DNA of 27,685 nucleotides from an uncultured Anaerolineales bacterium (GCA_937952305.1 CALFZO010000020.1:1-27685); one strand, 5' to 3'; numbered from the stretch's first letter, positions 1 to 9,009 are shown. Numbers and translations: made by a program. Notes: generated by a model from the sequence alone, not told the origin.

Positions 1-858
1 CGCCCGCGCACCCTGCCGGCCGCCGCCGCGCCCGTCGTCGTCGGCGCCGCCGTGGCCTGGTATGCCGGCGTCTTTCAGTGGCTGCCGGCGCTGGCCGCGC
101 TGGCCGGCGCGCTGTTGCTGCAGATCGGCGCCAACCTGGCCAACGACATCTTCGACTATCAAAAGGGCGCGGACACGCACGCGCGGCTGGGGCCGGTGCG
201 CGTCACCCAGGCCGGCCTGCTCAGCCCGCGCCAGGTGCTGGCCGGCATGTGGCTGACCTTCGGGCTGGCCGCGCTCGTCGGCGTTTATCTGATTTGGGTC
301 GGCGGCTGGCCGATTCTGGTGGTCGGCGCGCTCGCCATCCTCGCCGCCCTGGCCTACACCGGCGGGCCGTTCCCCTTTGGCTACTACGGCCTGGGCGATG
401 TCTTTGTCTTCATCTTCTTCGGGCTGGCCGCGGTCTGCGGCACCTATTACGTCCAGGCCGGGACGGTCAGCGCCCTGGCCGCCTGGGCGGCCGTGCCGAT
501 GGGCCTGCTGGTGACCGCCATCATCGTCGTCAACAACCTGCGCGATATCGACACGGACCGGGCCGCCGGCAAACGGACGCTGGCCGTGCGGCTGGGGGCG
601 CGCGGCGCGCGCTACGAATACCTGGGGCTGGTGGCCGGCGCGTACGTGGCGGCGCTGGCGATCTGGCTGAGCGGCGTGGGGCCGGCCGGGGTGCTCCTGA
701 CCGTGGTCTCGCTGCCGCGGGCCGTCTTCTGGACGCGCGTGGTCTTCGCCACCGACGGCCGGCCGCTCAACGCGGCCCTGGCCGGCACCGGGCAGCTGGC
801 CCTGTTGTATGCGCTCTTGTTCGCGATGGGGTTGTTGCTGCAGCCGTACTTCGGTTAA
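1..858 (+). CDS. menA: 1,4-dihydroxy-2-naphthoate polyprenyltransferase, 5' end missing
   Basis: UbiA-superfamily integral membrane prenyltransferase that attaches the polyprenyl tail to 1,4-dihydroxy-2-naphthoate in menaquinone synthesis. The frame is open from base 1, and its first residues (RPRTLPAAAAPVVVG) match the usual N-terminal region of MenA, so only a few residues are probably missing. The first Asp-rich motif is visible as NLANDIFDYQKGAD and the second as NNLRDIDTDRAAGKRTLAVRLG-type sequence, both typical of MenA rather than UbiA or chlorophyll synthase. Several hydrophobic helices follow one another to the C-terminus. A perfect hairpin lies 4 bases after the stop. The neighbouring gene is convergent, so no operon partner is visible. 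Menaquinone suggests a respiratory chain using a low-potential quinone. Confidence 0.93.
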   Translation, partial: RPRTLPAAAAPVVVGAAVAWYAGVFQWLPALAALAGALLLQIGANLANDIFDYQKGADTHARLGPVRVTQAGLLSPRQVLAGMWLTFGLAALVGVYLIWVGGWPILVVGALAILAALAYTGGPFPFGYYGLGDVFVFIFFGLAAVCGTYYVQAGTVSALAAWAAVPMGLLVTAIIVVNNLRDIDTDRAAGKRTLAVRLGARGARYEYLGLVAGAYVAALAIWLSGVGPAGVLLTVVSLPRAVFWTRVVFATDGRPLNAALAGTGQLALLYALLFAMGLLLQPYFG

Positions 859-862
859 ACAC

Positions 863-900
863 CGCGCGGCCAACCATGTCTCGGCATGGTTGGCCGCGCG
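863..900. terminator. Hairpin between convergent menA and the small basic gene
   Basis: A perfect 16-bp inverted repeat (863-878 and 885-900) with a six-base loop. It sits immediately after the menA stop, between convergent genes, so it could serve both strands. No T-tract follows on either side, so it would be a U-less terminator or an mRNA 3'-end stabiliser. Confidence 0.6.
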
Positions 901-927
901 CAGGCGTCCGCCCAGCGCCCAACAGCG

Positions 928-1095
928 CTATTTCTCCGGGATCTGCGCGTCCGGGCTGATCTTGCGCAGCCGGCCCACCAGGCGGGCGCGCACCTTGCTG
1001 TCGCGCTCGGTCACCAGGCGCAGCTTGAGCGCCTTAACCTTGGCCTTCTTGTTGCGGCGCCGCTTGATTTCGCGGTCGCGTTCCACCATCGGCAT
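928..1095 (-). CDS. Small basic protein, DUF6800-like
   Basis: A 55-residue, highly charged protein with the pattern ERDREIKRRRNKKAKVKALK near the N-terminus and ending RKISPDAQIPEK. This resembles the small DUF6800-type proteins with an ERxREIxRRR motif; the assignment is from memory of the motif. The start at 1095 is preferred over a longer in-frame start at 1131, because GGAGG (complement of 1101-1105) lies 5 bases upstream of it. The function is unknown. The basic, probably helical composition would suit nucleic-acid or ribosome binding, but that is inference. It lies 77 bases downstream of the TPR gene on the same strand and may be cotranscribed with it. Confidence 0.72.
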   Translation of the reverse strand: MPMVERDREIKRRRNKKAKVKALKLRLVTERDSKVRARLVGRLRKISPDAQIPEK

Positions 1096-1172
1096 AAAAT
1101 CCTCCGTGCGAACTGTTTGCGGAAGCGCCATCTTAACACAGACCGGCGCGGCCCGCCAAGCGCCCGGCCGGC

Positions 1173-2441
1173 TTAGGGCCGCGGTGTGGCCGTCGGCGCC
1201 GGCCCGGGGGTGGCCCCTTCCGGCACAGCCGTCCCGGCCAGAAACTCGCGGCAGATGGCCATGCTCTCTTCGTAGCTGCCCAGCACCGTGCCGTCGTCTG
1301 GGGCGTAGTTAAGCGCCTGGTTGAGGTAGAACGGGGCTTCACTCGGCCCACACTCGCGGTAATAGGCCATCAGGTTGCCGAGCGTGTAGTAATACTCCAG
1401 CGAGCGTCCGTCCAGGGGCATCGGCGCCACCGTCACTCGCTCTGTGTTGGAGACCTCGTATTCGCCGCCCAGGATGGCTAACAGCAGCGAGGGCTTGGCG
1501 CTCTCGTAGTTCTTGCGCTTGAAGTACAGCACGCCCAGCCGGCCATGGATGTTGGGGTTCCACGGCTCCAGCCGCAGCGCCTGGTCGAGGTATTGCTCGG
1601 CCGTGCCAAGCTCGTCGATCTGGATGAAGGTGCGGCTCAAATCCAGATACGGCTGCACATTATTGGGGTCGATCGAGTTGGCCTTGCCGAAGTACAGGAT
1701 GGCCTGCTCGAAGTCCTTGAGCGCGCGGAAGTTCAGGGCGATCCGGCGATAGGTGTCGATGATGTTCGGGTTGAGCGCCAGGGCGTCCTGGTAGCGCTTG
1801 ATGGCGCCCTCGTAGTTGCCGACGCTCTCGTTGGAATAGCCCAGCGCCAGATGCGCCTCCAGCAGCGTCGGGTCCAGCTGCAGGGCCAGCTGCGCTTCCC
1901 GGAAGCCCTGCTCGGTGTTCAGCGCGTCGTTGAGGATGTAAGAGTAGTAGGCGTGCGCCGGTGCGTAATTGCCATCCAGGGCGATGGCCTGGACGGCCGT
2001 GGCCCGCGCCTCCTCGAGGCGCCCGTTTTCACGCAGCGCCCAGGCGTTCACGGCTTTGGCCTTGGCGTTTTCCGGCGCCGCCAGCACCGCAAACTCGGCC
2101 GTCTCGAGGGCTTCCACGTCCAGCTCGGCAAACAGTTGGACGCGCGCCAGGCCCACCCAGTAGTCGACGTTCTTGCTGTCGATTTCCAGCGCGCGCTGGT
2201 AGGCCTTGACGGCCAGCTCCAGCTTGCCGGCCGCGAACTGGGCTTTGGCCTCCTCCGCCCAGGAGATCGGGTTGCGCGTCGGGGTCGGCGTGGGCACAAA
2301 CGGCGGCTGCACCTGACCCTGCTCGAACAGGCTGTACAACCACAGCGCGCTCACAATCAGCCCGGACCACAGGGCAATCCGCCACAAACTAGACCGGCGG
2401 CCGGAACGCCGCAGCGGCACAGAACGTCCTCGTAGGTACAT
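1173..2441 (-). CDS. Membrane-anchored TPR-repeat protein
   Basis: A 422-residue protein. A basic N-terminus is followed by one hydrophobic segment at about residues 20-38 (WRIALWSGLIVSALWLYSLF), then a PTPTPT linker and tetratricopeptide repeats filling roughly residues 65-390. Clear TPR cores read AVKAYQRALEIDSKNVDYW, AIKRYQDALALNPN and AEQYLDQALRLEPWNPN. The C-terminus is again Pro/Thr/Ala-rich. The topology suggests a single-pass protein with its TPR domain outside the membrane, probably a protein-interaction scaffold. AAGG lies about 8 bases before the start. It diverges from a second anchored TPR protein (2664-3611), so the two may be expressed from one control region and cooperate. No catalytic motif is visible. 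Confidence 0.88.
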   Translation of the reverse strand: MYLRGRSVPLRRSGRRSSLWRIALWSGLIVSALWLYSLFEQGQVQPPFVPTPTPTRNPISWAEEAKAQFAAGKLELAVKAYQRALEIDSKNVDYWVGLARVQLFAELDVEALETAEFAVLAAPENAKAKAVNAWALRENGRLEEARATAVQAIALDGNYAPAHAYYSYILNDALNTEQGFREAQLALQLDPTLLEAHLALGYSNESVGNYEGAIKRYQDALALNPNIIDTYRRIALNFRALKDFEQAILYFGKANSIDPNNVQPYLDLSRTFIQIDELGTAEQYLDQALRLEPWNPNIHGRLGVLYFKRKNYESAKPSLLLAILGGEYEVSNTERVTVAPMPLDGRSLEYYYTLGNLMAYYRECGPSEAPFYLNQALNYAPDDGTVLGSYEESMAICREFLAGTAVPEGATPGPAPTATPRP

Positions 2442-2478
2442 AGATCAACCTTCACTGAATTACCGCCCCTTCAGGCGC

Positions 2479-2508
2479 ATCTTATCATCCGCTAGAAATG
2501 AGCGTCAA
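2479..2508 (-). promoter_or_regulatory. Sigma-70-type promoter for the 1173-2441 TPR gene
   Basis: Read on the minus strand, TTGACG (complement of 2503-2508) is separated by 18 bases from TAAGAT (complement of 2479-2484). Transcription would start near 2472, about 30 bases upstream of the TPR gene start codon. Confidence 0.6.
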
Positions 2509-2629
2509 GAAAACGCAGATGAGACGGTGGTTAGTCGGCCCGCGCCGCAGCGGCCGGCGTGATACCTATTTCTCCAGGCCGCGCCGGGCGCACCCCTGAC
2601 CCGAAGAGGCCGGCGGCGACGATAGCGTT

Positions 2630-2635
2630 TATAAT
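2630..2635 (+). promoter_or_regulatory. Possible -10 element (TATAAT) for the 2664-3611 gene
   Basis: An exact TATAAT lies 28 bases before the ATG at 2664 in a GC-rich setting. No recognisable -35 hexamer is found 16-18 bases upstream, so this is a weak call. If real, in-frame starts at 2559 and 2634 are excluded because they lie upstream of the transcript. Confidence 0.35.
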
Positions 2636-2663
2636 GCCTCGGCTTCAGTCAACGACCATCTCC

Positions 2664-3611
2664 ATGAGCGTGTCCTCTGACTCTTCTTCCAGGCAGCCGC
2701 ACCACTCGACGCGGCTCCTCTCCACCCTCGGCCTGATCTTCGCGGCCGTGCTCTTGGTGGTTCTCGGGTTGGCGGCCTGGACCGGCTACCAGGCCGGGCT
2801 GACCACGCGCGAGGACCAACTGCGCGCCACCCAGACCGTGGACCTGCAGGCTCAGTTCGACCTGGGCGTGGCCGATCTGGCCGCGCAGCGCTACCGGATG
2901 GCGGCCGCCCGCTTCGAGTACGTGCTCAGCCAGGCGCCGGATTACCCCGACGCGCGCGCGAAACTGGCCGCGGCCCAAGCCGGCCTCAACGTCACCCCCA
3001 CCCCGCCGCCGCCCACGCCGCTGCCCGTCACGGGCGAGGATCCGGCCGACCTGCTCGCCCTGGCGCAAGCCTACGTGGAAGCCGGCAACTGGGACATGGC
3101 CTTGTCGCAGCTGACGCGCCTGCACGCTCTGGACGCCGAGTACGAGCGCCTCACGGTCGAGGGCCTGCTTTTCCAGGCGTTGCGCGGCCGCGGGGTCACG
3201 CGCATCCAGGAAGACGAGATGGAGGCTGGCATCTTCGACCTGGATCAGGCCGCCGCCTTCCAGCCGCTGGACGCCGATGCCCGCAGCTTCCGCGCCTGGG
3301 CGCGCCTCTACCTGGCCGCCAAAAGCTATTGGGGTCTGGATTGGCCCAAGACCGTGGCGATCCTGGGCGAACTCTACGTGCTGGCGCCCAACTTCAAGGA
3401 CACGACGCGCCTGTACTACCAGGCTTCGCGCAATTACGCCGACCTGTTGTACGCGGCCGGCGACCCTTGCAGCGCCGCCCAGAACTACGCCACCGCCCGG
3501 CTGCTCTTTGACGACGCCCAACTGGCGGAACGGCAGGCGGCGGCTCAAGCGGAGTGTGTGCCTACGCCAATCCCGTCCGGAACAGAAGCGACGGCGACAC
3601 CGTCTCCATAA
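2664..3611 (+). CDS. Membrane-anchored TPR-like protein
   Basis: About 315 residues from the ATG at 2664. A Ser-rich, basic N-terminus leads into one strong transmembrane helix (STLGLIFAAVLLVVLGLAAW), then a helical region with TPR-like units such as FDLGVADLAAQRYRMAAARFEYVLSQAPDYPDA, which I read as one TPR. A Pro/Thr linker (TPTPPPPTPLP) separates this from a second TPR-like region that ends in a Pro/Thr tail. The start is uncertain: in-frame ATGs at 2559 and 2634 exist, but neither has a ribosome-binding site, and a TATAAT overlaps the second. The gene diverges from another anchored TPR protein and ends before a clear terminator. The function is unknown; a scaffold role is likely. Confidence 0.8.
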   Translation: MSVSSDSSSRQPHHSTRLLSTLGLIFAAVLLVVLGLAAWTGYQAGLTTREDQLRATQTVDLQAQFDLGVADLAAQRYRMAAARFEYVLSQAPDYPDARAKLAAAQAGLNVTPTPPPPTPLPVTGEDPADLLALAQAYVEAGNWDMALSQLTRLHALDAEYERLTVEGLLFQALRGRGVTRIQEDEMEAGIFDLDQAAAFQPLDADARSFRAWARLYLAAKSYWGLDWPKTVAILGELYVLAPNFKDTTRLYYQASRNYADLLYAAGDPCSAAQNYATARLLFDDAQLAERQAAAQAECVPTPIPSGTEATATPSP

Positions 3612-3694
3612 AGGCTCGGACGGTCCGCGCCCCTTACGTCCACTTGCCCCGCCGTGGATTGCCTGATATAGTCCCGCGCGGTGCTCCAGACGGG

Positions 3695-3716
3695 GGCGGC
3701 TTTGGCCGCCTTTTTT
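3695..3716 (+). terminator. Rho-independent terminator after the TPR gene
   Basis: GGCGGC (3695-3700) pairs with GCCGCC (3705-3710) across a four-base loop, followed directly by six T. This isolates the TPR gene from the secreted-hydrolase cluster. Confidence 0.85.
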
Positions 3717-3810
3717 GTTGAATCCAACTGCCCGCCTTAGCCGCGGGTTCGCGGAACGGTTCGACTCCAACAAGCGGCCGCCCTGGCCGCCATCAGAAGA
3801 GGTTCAGGTT

Positions 3811-6561
3811 ATGCGCACGGAAATTCGCATCGGCCATCGCGGCGCCGGCTCTCGGGCCGCCTACTCACCGGCTGGCCGCTGGCTGGCCGGGCTGCTGCTG
3901 GCCAGCCTCGTGCTGGGCGCGTGCGCGACCCCGGAAGCCGGCTTCACGCCCCTGAGCGCCAACCGGCCGGTGGCCCAGGTGCCGGATGGCCTGACGGTCA
4001 GCGCCAACCCGGCCGCGCTGACGCAGGACTTCGGCGTCCGCATCGCCGTGGCTACCGCAGACGCGCTGGCCGGCGGCCAGGCAGCGGATACCGCCGCCGC
4101 CGCGTACGCCGCGCAGCCAGCCTCCCTCACCCTGGCCAGCCCGCTGTTCAGCCTCGCCACGCAGGGCGCGGCTCCAGCCCAGCTCTTCGTGTCCGTGGTG
4201 ATGCCCTCCGGCGCCGAGCCTGCCCGCTATGACCTGTACGCCTGGGATGGGCAGAGCTGGAGCTTCCTGCCCTCGGCCGCGCGCGGCGGCCAGCGTGTGG
4301 CGACGGTGGCGACGCTGCCGCAGGCCCTGGCCCTGTTTGAAACAGCTCCGGCCTCACCGCAGGCCTGGGTCCAGATCGAGCCCGGCGACACCCTGGACGC
4401 TGGCGCGCCCGCCGACGCCGCGCTCCTGGGCGGCGTGTCCGCTCAGGCCGATGGCGCCCTGGGCGGCGTCCTGCCCAACCTGCCGGCGGGCTTCGGCGCC
4501 CCGCTCTACGCCGTCGTCCGCGGTGATGGCGTCCAGTTGGCGGCTCTGCTGGCCGACCCGGCGGCGCGCGCTGTGCACATTCAGACCCTCACCGGCTTTG
4601 CCGTCGCCGGCGGATACGCCGGCCTGGCCCTCGATTACTCCAACCTCGCCGACACCCAGCAATCCGATTTCACCAGCTTCGTCAACGGGCTGCGCGACCA
4701 GTTGCACGCGCAGCGCAAAGCGCTGGTGGTCTACCTGGACCTCCCCGCCAGCCCGGCCGCCCCGCTGGGCGGCTACGATTGGCGCACGCTGGGCGCCGCC
4801 GCCGACGCGCTGCTGGTGCGTCTGCCCGCTGACCCCGCCGCGCTGACCAGCGGCGCGGCCGAGACCTCGCTGGTCTGGGCGCTGGGCGAAGTGACGCGCA
4901 CCCGGCTCAAGCTGGCTACGTCGGCGCTGGCGGTCTCGGCGGGGGCGGACGGTTACACCCTGGTCGAGCCGAACGCCGCGCTCGCCACCCTCGGCGCGTC
5001 CCAGGCCGTGGACCTGCCGGAGACTCTGTATGCGGGCCAACCCGTGACGCTGACGCTATCCGGGCAGGGCCAGTCGCTCGAGTTCGACGCCGCCGTCCAG
5101 GCGCCGGTCTATCGCTACCTCGCCGACGGCCAGACGCGCACGGTCTGGCTGACCACGGCGGCCGCCATCCGCCAGCGTCTGGCGCTGGCCGAGCGCCTCA
5201 ATCTGGGCGGCGTCGTGCTGACCGACTTGTATCGGGCCGGCCTGCCCGGCGACGTGGCCGACGCCTTGGTGAGCTATCGCACCAACACCACCGTGGCCGA
5301 GCCCGGTCAACCCAGCCTGCGCTGGACGATTTCGGGCGAGGGCGGTGTGGTTGCTCAGGGCGAAAGCCAGCCGGACGAGACCTACGTCTTCATACCGGAG
5401 AAAGCGGGCCAGTATCAGGCCGCGGCTCAGTTACAGCTCGGCCGCCAGACCAACGATCTGGGCTCCGTGCCGCTGCAGGTCGCCGAGGTCGTCGCCACGC
5501 CGCCGCCGACTACGGCGGGTTCAGGCAACACCGGGGGGACGGGCGGCAACACCGGCGGCACCGGCAACACCAATACCGGCGGGAATACCGGCAACACCGG
5601 CAATTCCGGAAACTCCGGCGGCTCCGGCGTCTTTGTCCCGCCGCCGCCCATCGCCGCCGGCATCTTTGAGTTGGGCGGCCAGGTGCCGGGCTTCATCTCC
5701 CACCCCGCGTTGATGCAGCAGGCCGGCATGAAGTGGGTCAAGTTCCAGGTGCGCGGCGGCGGCAGCGACCTTTTGGCCGCCGGCAAGGCGGCCGGCTTCA
5801 AGGTCATGCTCAGTGCCGTCGGCGACAAGAGCCGCGCCACCGATCCTGCCTACTGGGCCGAACTGGCCAGCTGGCTCGGCGGGCTGGCCGCCCAGGGCGC
5901 GGACGCCATCGAGGTCTGGAACGAACCCAACCTGGAGGCAGAATGGCCGCACGGCCAGATCAGCGGCGCCACCTACACGCAGATGCTGGCCAAAGTGTAC
6001 GCCGCGATCAAGGCCGCCAACCCGAGCACCATCGTCATCAGCGCCGCGCCGGCTCCCACCGGCGCCGAGGCCGCCTTCCCCGGCGCCGTCATGAACGACG
6101 ACAACTTCCTGCGCCAGATGGCGGAGGCGGGCGCGGCCAATTACATGGACTGCGTCGGCATCCACTTCAACAGCGGCACCACTTCGCCCAACGCCACCAC
6201 CGGCAGCGCGCTCAGCGGTTACCACTATTCGTATTACTTCTGGCCGATGGTGGACCTGTATTACAATTCCTTCGGTGGCAGCCGGCCGCTGTGCTTCACC
6301 GAACTGGGGTATCTCACCAGCGAAGGCTACGGCGCCCTGCCCGCCAACTTCTCCTGGGCCGCCAACACCACCGTCAGTCAACAAGCGCAGTGGCTGGCCG
6401 AGTCGGCCAGCCTGGCGGCCAGCAGCGGCAAGGTGCGCCTGATGATCATCTGGAACGTCGATTTCACCGTCTACGTCGGCGATCCGCAGGCCGGCTACGC
6501 GATGGTGCGGCCGGGCGGTGCCTGCCCCGCCTGCTCGGCGCTGGATGCCGTGATGCCGTAG
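3811..6561 (+). CDS. Multidomain lipoprotein with GH18-like and cellulase-fold (GH-like) domains
   Basis: 916 residues from ATG 3811, preceded by AGAAGAGG 8 bases upstream; an earlier in-frame TTG at 3715 lies inside the terminator and is rejected. A signal peptide ends in the lipobox LVLGAC (about residues 27-33). Next come a beta-rich domain and, near residues 200-510, a region resembling GH18/YaaH-like barrels. The GH18 DxxDxDxE motif is degenerate there (GLALDYSN; the catalytic Glu position holds Ser277). A Gly/Asn/Thr linker at about 570-608 joins a C-terminal TIM-barrel hydrolase with EVWNEPN (acid/base candidate E705) and CFTELGY (nucleophile candidate E831), the layout of clan GH-A enzymes. 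It is probably surface-anchored and acts on a beta-glycan. It leads an apparent operon with the SH3b protein and a second GH-like protein. The exact GH family cannot be fixed by eye. Confidence 0.85.
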   Translation: MRTEIRIGHRGAGSRAAYSPAGRWLAGLLLASLVLGACATPEAGFTPLSANRPVAQVPDGLTVSANPAALTQDFGVRIAVATADALAGGQAADTAAAAYAAQPASLTLASPLFSLATQGAAPAQLFVSVVMPSGAEPARYDLYAWDGQSWSFLPSAARGGQRVATVATLPQALALFETAPASPQAWVQIEPGDTLDAGAPADAALLGGVSAQADGALGGVLPNLPAGFGAPLYAVVRGDGVQLAALLADPAARAVHIQTLTGFAVAGGYAGLALDYSNLADTQQSDFTSFVNGLRDQLHAQRKALVVYLDLPASPAAPLGGYDWRTLGAAADALLVRLPADPAALTSGAAETSLVWALGEVTRTRLKLATSALAVSAGADGYTLVEPNAALATLGASQAVDLPETLYAGQPVTLTLSGQGQSLEFDAAVQAPVYRYLADGQTRTVWLTTAAAIRQRLALAERLNLGGVVLTDLYRAGLPGDVADALVSYRTNTTVAEPGQPSLRWTISGEGGVVAQGESQPDETYVFIPEKAGQYQAAAQLQLGRQTNDLGSVPLQVAEVVATPPPTTAGSGNTGGTGGNTGGTGNTNTGGNTGNTGNSGNSGGSGVFVPPPPIAAGIFELGGQVPGFISHPALMQQAGMKWVKFQVRGGGSDLLAAGKAAGFKVMLSAVGDKSRATDPAYWAELASWLGGLAAQGADAIEVWNEPNLEAEWPHGQISGATYTQMLAKVYAAIKAANPSTIVISAAPAPTGAEAAFPGAVMNDDNFLRQMAEAGAANYMDCVGIHFNSGTTSPNATTGSALSGYHYSYYFWPMVDLYYNSFGGSRPLCFTELGYLTSEGYGALPANFSWAANTTVSQQAQWLAESASLAASSGKVRLMIIWNVDFTVYVGDPQAGYAMVRPGGACPACSALDAVMP

Positions 6562-6603
6562 ACCGGCCCAGGCTGGCCCGCTCCCGCCCTGAAAGGAAAG
6601 ACC

Positions 6604-7620
6604 ATGACGAACGTGAACCCGGACTCAGGTCCGACGCAACCCGCCGGGGCGCCGTTGCCGCTCGGCGCCATTATCGGCATCGTGGTGGTAGCGCTGGTCG
6701 GTGTGGCCATGCTGGCGTACGCTCTGATCGGCCTGTTCAATGCCCCCGCTCCGGCTGGCGCACCCACGGCCATCGCCAACGTCCCGGCCACGACCGGGCC
6801 GGCCACGCCGACGCGCGCCATCCTGATCCCGACGGTGACCAGCGCGCCCGAGACCGCGCCCACCGACGCGCCGACCGCGGCACCGGTAGCCTCGGACACG
6901 CCCGCAGCCGCCGTGACTGATTCGCCCGCGGCCACGGCCGCGCCGACCGGCCCGGCGGTCACGATCATCCTGCCCGCCAACGTCCGCTCCGGGCCGGGCG
7001 TCAACTATCCCGTCATCGGCGGCTTGCAGTCCGGCGCCACGGCGGAAGCCGTCGGCCGCGATTCGTCGGCCACCTGGTACGTCGTCAACTATCTCGGCGC
7101 CCAGGGCTGGGTCTCCAACCAGGTCGCCCAATACAGCGGCGACACCAACGCCCTGGCTGTCGTGGCCGCGCCGCCGCCGCCGGCGCCCACGTCCGTCCCG
7201 CCCACGTCTGTCCCGCCCACGGCCGCGCCGACGACGGCCCCGGCTGCCACACAGCCGCCGGCCAATGCGCTTGGCATCCGCGTGGAGTATTTCTACCTGA
7301 CCAACAACATCACGTCCGTGCTCGTCGGCCAGCCCTTCCAATTCAAGTTCAAGATCGTCAACACCTCGGATCAACCGTTGTACTTCGGCGGCATGGGCGC
7401 CATCGCCCTGCCGGGCGGCCCCGCCCAGCCCTCCTGGGAGGCGCGCGCCAACCCCATCCCGCCCAAGGGCGAGTTGGAGTGGGAGGACAACATGACCATC
7501 ACCAAGGCCGGTGACTACAAGATCCATCTCGGGATCTGCATGCTCGCCAGCCAGCCGGCCTGCGAAAACCCGGCCGGCTGGACCACCTTGAGCGCCGGCA
7601 TCACCCTGGCCGTGCGCTGA
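6604..7620 (+). CDS. Membrane-anchored SH3b-domain protein
   Basis: 338 residues with AAAGGAAAG just upstream of the ATG. One transmembrane helix occupies about residues 20-42 (IIGIVVVALVGVAMLAYALI). A long Ala/Pro/Thr linker follows, then a bacterial SH3 (SH3b) domain at about 118-182 with the usual NVRSGPGVNYPVIGGLQSG core and GWV signature. A second Pro/Thr linker leads to a C-terminal beta-sandwich-like domain (about 222-338) with two Cys in CMLASQPAC, possibly Ig-like. SH3b domains often bind cell-wall peptides or polysaccharide, so this is probably a surface protein working with the flanking hydrolases. The gene lies 42 bases after one GH-like gene and 18 bases before another, which supports an operon. 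Confidence 0.87.
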   Translation: MTNVNPDSGPTQPAGAPLPLGAIIGIVVVALVGVAMLAYALIGLFNAPAPAGAPTAIANVPATTGPATPTRAILIPTVTSAPETAPTDAPTAAPVASDTPAAAVTDSPAATAAPTGPAVTIILPANVRSGPGVNYPVIGGLQSGATAEAVGRDSSATWYVVNYLGAQGWVSNQVAQYSGDTNALAVVAAPPPPAPTSVPPTSVPPTAAPTTAPAATQPPANALGIRVEYFYLTNNITSVLVGQPFQFKFKIVNTSDQPLYFGGMGAIALPGGPAQPSWEARANPIPPKGELEWEDNMTITKAGDYKIHLGICMLASQPACENPAGWTTLSAGITLAVR

Positions 7621-7638
7621 CCGCCACGAGGAGACGTT

Positions 7639-8997
7639 ATGGCCCCGAAGCGCAACAGCAACTTGTCGATGTTCATCGGACTGTGGCTCGGCCTGACGCT
7701 GGTGGCCGGCGCCGGCGTGTTCGGGCTGCTGTGGTGGGCCCTGAGCGATCGGCCCTCGGCGGCCAGCCCGCAGCCGACCGCACCGGTGACGGTGGCCACC
7801 CAGGCTCCGCTGGTCGTCGCGCCCACCGCTACCCTTCCGCCGGCTGCCGGCGGCGGCGGCGAGGCGCCGCCGGCCTGCAACTGGCTGCCCTATCCGGCCT
7901 CTGACTTTGGCTATGGCATCCAGGTGCACGCCTTGATCCCGGGCACCGACAACGGCTTGTGGATGACAATGGTCCGTGACAAGCTCGGACTGCACTGGGT
8001 CAAGCTGCAGGTGCGCTGGAATGTCATGGAGCCGCAGCCCGGTCAGGTGGACTGGGCGACGCTGGACAACGCCATGGACGCAGCTTGCGCCAATGGCCTG
8101 CGCATCATGCTGTCGGTCATCGCGGCGCCGGATTGGACCCACGCCAACCCGCTGCCGCAGGAGTCCGGCGAAGCTCCGCCCGACGATTTCCAGGTCTACG
8201 CCAATTTCCTCGGGCAGCTGATCGACCGCTATCCCGGCCGAATCGGCGCGATCGAGGTCTGGAACGAGGCCAACCTGGAGCGCGAGTGGAACACGACCGC
8301 GGGCGTCAACGCCGCCGAGTTCGCGCGCCTGGTCCAGGCCGCTCATACGGTCATCAAGGCGCGTGACCCGCACATCCTCGTGATTTCGGGCGCGCCCGCC
8401 CCGACGGGCATCAACTGCAATGGCGGGCCGTTCCCGGCCAACTGTGCGCCTACCGGCCGGCCGATCATCGTGGATGATGCCACGTTCATGCAGCAGTTCG
8501 CGGCCGCCGGGGGTCTGAACTACGTCGACTGTGTCGGCACGCACTCCAACGGCACCAACCTGCCGCCGACGGCGGATGGCTCCAACCCGCCCGTCGACAC
8601 GGGTTACAACTTCAAGGGCCCGTGGACGTCACCGCACTACTCGTGGGCGCTCAAGAGCCAGGTGGAGACCTACGCGAAGATTATGCAAGATGCCGGCCTG
8701 GTCCGGCCGCAATGTCTGACCGAGTTTGGCTATGCCTCACCCGTGGACGGCGTGGTGACGCCCGGCTACGAGTTCGCCCTGGACGTGACCGAGCAGCAGC
8801 AGGGCGAGTATCTGGTGCAGGCCTTCAACTGGATGCGCGACTCCGGTTTGGTCAAGCTTGCGTTCCTGTTCAACCTGGACTACGGCCCCAAGGGCGGCGA
8901 CCCGAGCAGCGACGACAACGTCCTGTTCAGCCTGCTCTCGCGCCAGGGCGCGCCGCGCCCGGCCTTCGACGCCATCAGCGTCATGCCCAAGCAGTGA
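7639..8997 (+). CDS. Membrane-anchored glycoside-hydrolase-like TIM-barrel protein
   Basis: 452 residues; GAGGAG lies 6 bases upstream of the ATG. One N-terminal transmembrane helix (FIGLWLGLTLVAGAGVFGLLWW) is followed by a Pro/Ala/Thr linker and a cellulase-fold barrel. The barrel shows WVKLQVRWNVMEPQPG near strand 2, AIEVWNEANLEREW with acid/base candidate E210, and CLTEFGYA with nucleophile candidate E362. The Pro of the common WNEPN motif is Ala here. The two glutamates are retained, so the enzyme could be active, probably on an extracellular beta-linked glycan (GH5/GH39-like, clan GH-A). It is a paralogue of the C-terminal domain of 3811-6561 and of 9100-10266, and follows the SH3b gene by 18 bases. 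Confidence 0.87.
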   Translation: MAPKRNSNLSMFIGLWLGLTLVAGAGVFGLLWWALSDRPSAASPQPTAPVTVATQAPLVVAPTATLPPAAGGGGEAPPACNWLPYPASDFGYGIQVHALIPGTDNGLWMTMVRDKLGLHWVKLQVRWNVMEPQPGQVDWATLDNAMDAACANGLRIMLSVIAAPDWTHANPLPQESGEAPPDDFQVYANFLGQLIDRYPGRIGAIEVWNEANLEREWNTTAGVNAAEFARLVQAAHTVIKARDPHILVISGAPAPTGINCNGGPFPANCAPTGRPIIVDDATFMQQFAAAGGLNYVDCVGTHSNGTNLPPTADGSNPPVDTGYNFKGPWTSPHYSWALKSQVETYAKIMQDAGLVRPQCLTEFGYASPVDGVVTPGYEFALDVTEQQQGEYLVQAFNWMRDSGLVKLAFLFNLDYGPKGGDPSSDDNVLFSLLSRQGAPRPAFDAISVMPKQ

Positions 8998-9009
8998 GGC
9001 TGAGTTGGC

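Noticed and set aside
3715..3810. N-terminal extension of the large lipoprotein
   Set aside because: The start at 3715 lies in the T-tract of a terminator. ATG 3811 has a ribosome-binding site and begins a normal lipoprotein signal.
5515..5632. Repetitive GGC-AAC-ACC stretch, possibly a CRISPR-like or minisatellite array
   Set aside because: It is in frame and encodes a Gly/Asn/Thr domain linker; units are irregular and there are no spacers.
6625..8544. 639-residue minus-strand open frame opposite the SH3b and GH genes
   Set aside because: Arg/Gly/His-rich antisense shadow, common in GC-rich DNA; the plus-strand genes have signals, ribosome-binding sites and recognisable domains.
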